Shown here: positions 63,101-64,000 of the stretch, one piece after another | How positions within the stretch are numbered: position 1 is the stretch's first letter | Layout: every line of letters begins with the position of its first letter | DNA from: Vitrella brassicaformis | Lineage: Eukaryota; Sar; Vitrellaceae | Assembly (NCBI GenBank): GCA_001179505.1 | Contig: CDMY01000938.1 | Span: 124,883-188,882 of the forward strand | Direction: 5' to 3' | DNA length: 64,000 nt | Notes under the pieces: model-generated | Told to the model about the DNA's origin: nothing | Seen by the model: the letters and a program-made list of their open reading frames with translations, nothing else | Databases searched by the model: none | Position numbers and translations under genes: made by a program

Positions 63101-64000
63101 TACGACCATGTGTCTCGTGTGGGTGGGTGGATGGATATAGGTCTGTGACGGAGCTGGGTGACGGCCCCGGGTTTCTGGGTTTCGACCCACTCAATCAGCC
63201 TCAGGGCTGGTACTTTTTCCAGAGCTTCAGGCTGGAGGCCCTGGGTATCGCCGACATCGTCTTCGACTTCAAGAAGGCCTCCCTGGTTGTCCGCAACCTG
63301 GATCACTACGCCATTGTGATCGCGTCCGAGTACACCACATGGCAGGACGGCTATGAGCTGCCACACTACATGGAAACCGAGAAAGAACTCCATCATCGGT
63401 GCGGCAAGGCGTTCTCTTTCTGTTCGTTCGTTAGATGCCCTCGTTGTTGTAATAATCTGCGCATGGCAGGTTTGTGTTGCGGATGCTTGGTTTGGCGACG
63501 ATGAACTTCAACGTGTCTCTGCACCTGTATCACGGCTCCTACATCGCCCACCTGCCGTCGTTCAACAATACAGTGCATGTGGAGACGAGCTACCCCTCAC
63601 GAGCAGAGGTGGGCACGCGGAAGGTCTTCGCCGCGGTGCTCGAGAAGGAGGCCATGAACGGAGGCGAGAGAGAACTCCCTTATAACATGGCCGGTGAGCG
63701 GATGAGCCACAGGGCAAACCAGACACCATGATATGTGTGTCCTGCATGCGTCGATACAGGTGACGACGAGACGGCAGTGATAGACCTGCGTAGCACGTCT
63801 GAGGACAAGCCCAACGAGCCTGAGAAGAAGGACTTTCCCGACTCCAAGACCTTCTGGCAGATCAAGAAGGTCGACACCGTCGCCATGGCGTGGATACCCT
63901 TCTTCTCTCACTGCCAGGGATCAGACTCACGGTGAGAGACCGCACACAGCAGAATGATAGAGAGGAGACATGACTGGCTCTCTTTCTCTTGGGCAGAATC
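36143..64000 (+). CDS. Giant secreted LamG / IPT-TIG / GCC2-GCC3 protein, open at the window end, about 30 introns
   Basis: The ATG at 36143 starts a signal peptide (LLSFMTVLMAVCCSTQVDAG). A LamG/concanavalin-like domain follows (QWTHIAASVSLAANRISIFT, GYRGEMDEIAVWSRVLTADE). Then come many immunoglobulin-like IPT/TIG repeats, the clearest being VSVVPSSVPTSGGITLTVTG (47.2 kb), VDVTPSTVLTSGGTTLVATG (55.4 kb) and VTIDPQRGPYTGGTIVSIIG (58.5 kb). From about 60240 the protein turns Cys-rich with GCC2/GCC3-type motifs (CPTGHYCPGD, CPQGTYCPLP, CPAGSYCDEG). It then runs into an unrecognised non-Cys-rich part from 63141. About 8,500 residues are in the window; the last intron (63932-63996) is followed by AATC and the gene continues. 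Introns are 57-96 bp, for example 38968-39028, 40992-41050, 53205-53265, 57352-57418, 59843-59912 and 62502-62597. Exon borders between about 36340 and 36745 are unsure. An extracellular adhesive or wall role is inferred. Confidence 0.9.
36317..37250 (+). other. LamG (concanavalin A-like) domain of the giant protein
   Basis: Begins with GGFSASFDGT after the first intron and ends around EISALAWKSRPLMDD and LMFLALDEGGG. The typical late strands WTHIAASV, ISIFTNGTL and GEMDEIAVWSRVL are clear. The early part has two competing frames and an uncertain intron. LamG modules usually bind glycans or proteins outside the cell. Confidence 0.8.
41051..53204 (+). other. Single intron-free exon of about 12.15 kb within the giant gene
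   Basis: The frame stays open from the acceptor after 41050 to the donor at 53205, encoding about 4,050 residues. The sequence is beta-rich, Ser/Thr/Val-rich and full of spaced Cys, with degenerate TIG-like units throughout (for example SVTPPFMFADPTAPITVRGR at 46.2 kb and VTVLVKGSGFG at 48.5 kb). No other exon in the window exceeds about 3.2 kb. Confidence 0.9.
60240..62923 (+). other. Cys-rich GCC2/GCC3 (ephrin-receptor-like) region of the giant protein
   Basis: Repeated CPxGxYC-type motifs lie across eleven or so short exons: CPTGHYCPGD, CPPGTYH, CPGGYVCDG, CPAGWYCPAG, CPPGFACPEY, CPRGTYCLPG, CPPGWYCPRG, CPAGFECPRD, CPEGYACD and CPPNFFCPEG. Such repeats form small disulfide-bonded extracellular modules. 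Confidence 0.88.

Overview
This window is nuclear DNA from an intron-rich alveolate. A chromerid alga such as Vitrella brassicaformis is my best guess, but this is inference. The reasons are: dense GT-AG introns of about 60-110 bp, many carrying TG/CA microsatellites; moderately high GC; a probable plastid protein with a signal peptide followed by a transit-like leader; and a giant secreted LamG / IPT-TIG / GCC2-GCC3 protein of a type known from apicomplexans and their photosynthetic relatives. No bacterial, organellar or viral genes were seen. A run of 300 N (3066-3365) is an assembly gap.

Layout. 1-1132: no gene assigned. 1133-6283 (-): splicing factor SF3A1, gapped. 6574-8303 (+): unknown protein with a bipartite plastid-type leader. 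9902-11932 (-): divergent protein kinase, followed at 12.2-14.1 kb by decayed tandem copies of its exons. 14273-16771 (+): protein with two KCTD-type BTB units and a TLDc-like end. 17642-18955 (-): alpha/beta hydrolase. 19071-24470 (+): large propeller-like protein ending in a chromodomain. 25683-26518 (-): RING finger protein. 26613-29312 (+): RBBP5/Swd1-like COMPASS subunit. 30210-36067 (-): a patchwork of kinase-family gene pieces with several frame breaks and stops. 36143 to the window end (+): one giant secreted-protein gene, about 8,500 residues in the window and still open at position 64000, including a single intron-free exon of about 12.15 kb.

Organisation. Neighbouring genes are often head to head with very short gaps between start codons (about 290, 115, 94 and 75 bp), so shared divergent promoters are likely. 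Three nearby genes are nuclear or chromatin linked (chromodomain protein, RING protein, RBBP5-like protein), but nothing beyond adjacency shows they work together. The most notable contents are the giant LamG-TIG-GCC2/GCC3 gene and the two zones of duplicated, decaying kinase exons beside intact genes. Exon borders were read by eye from splice motifs and frame continuity; CDS spans include introns.
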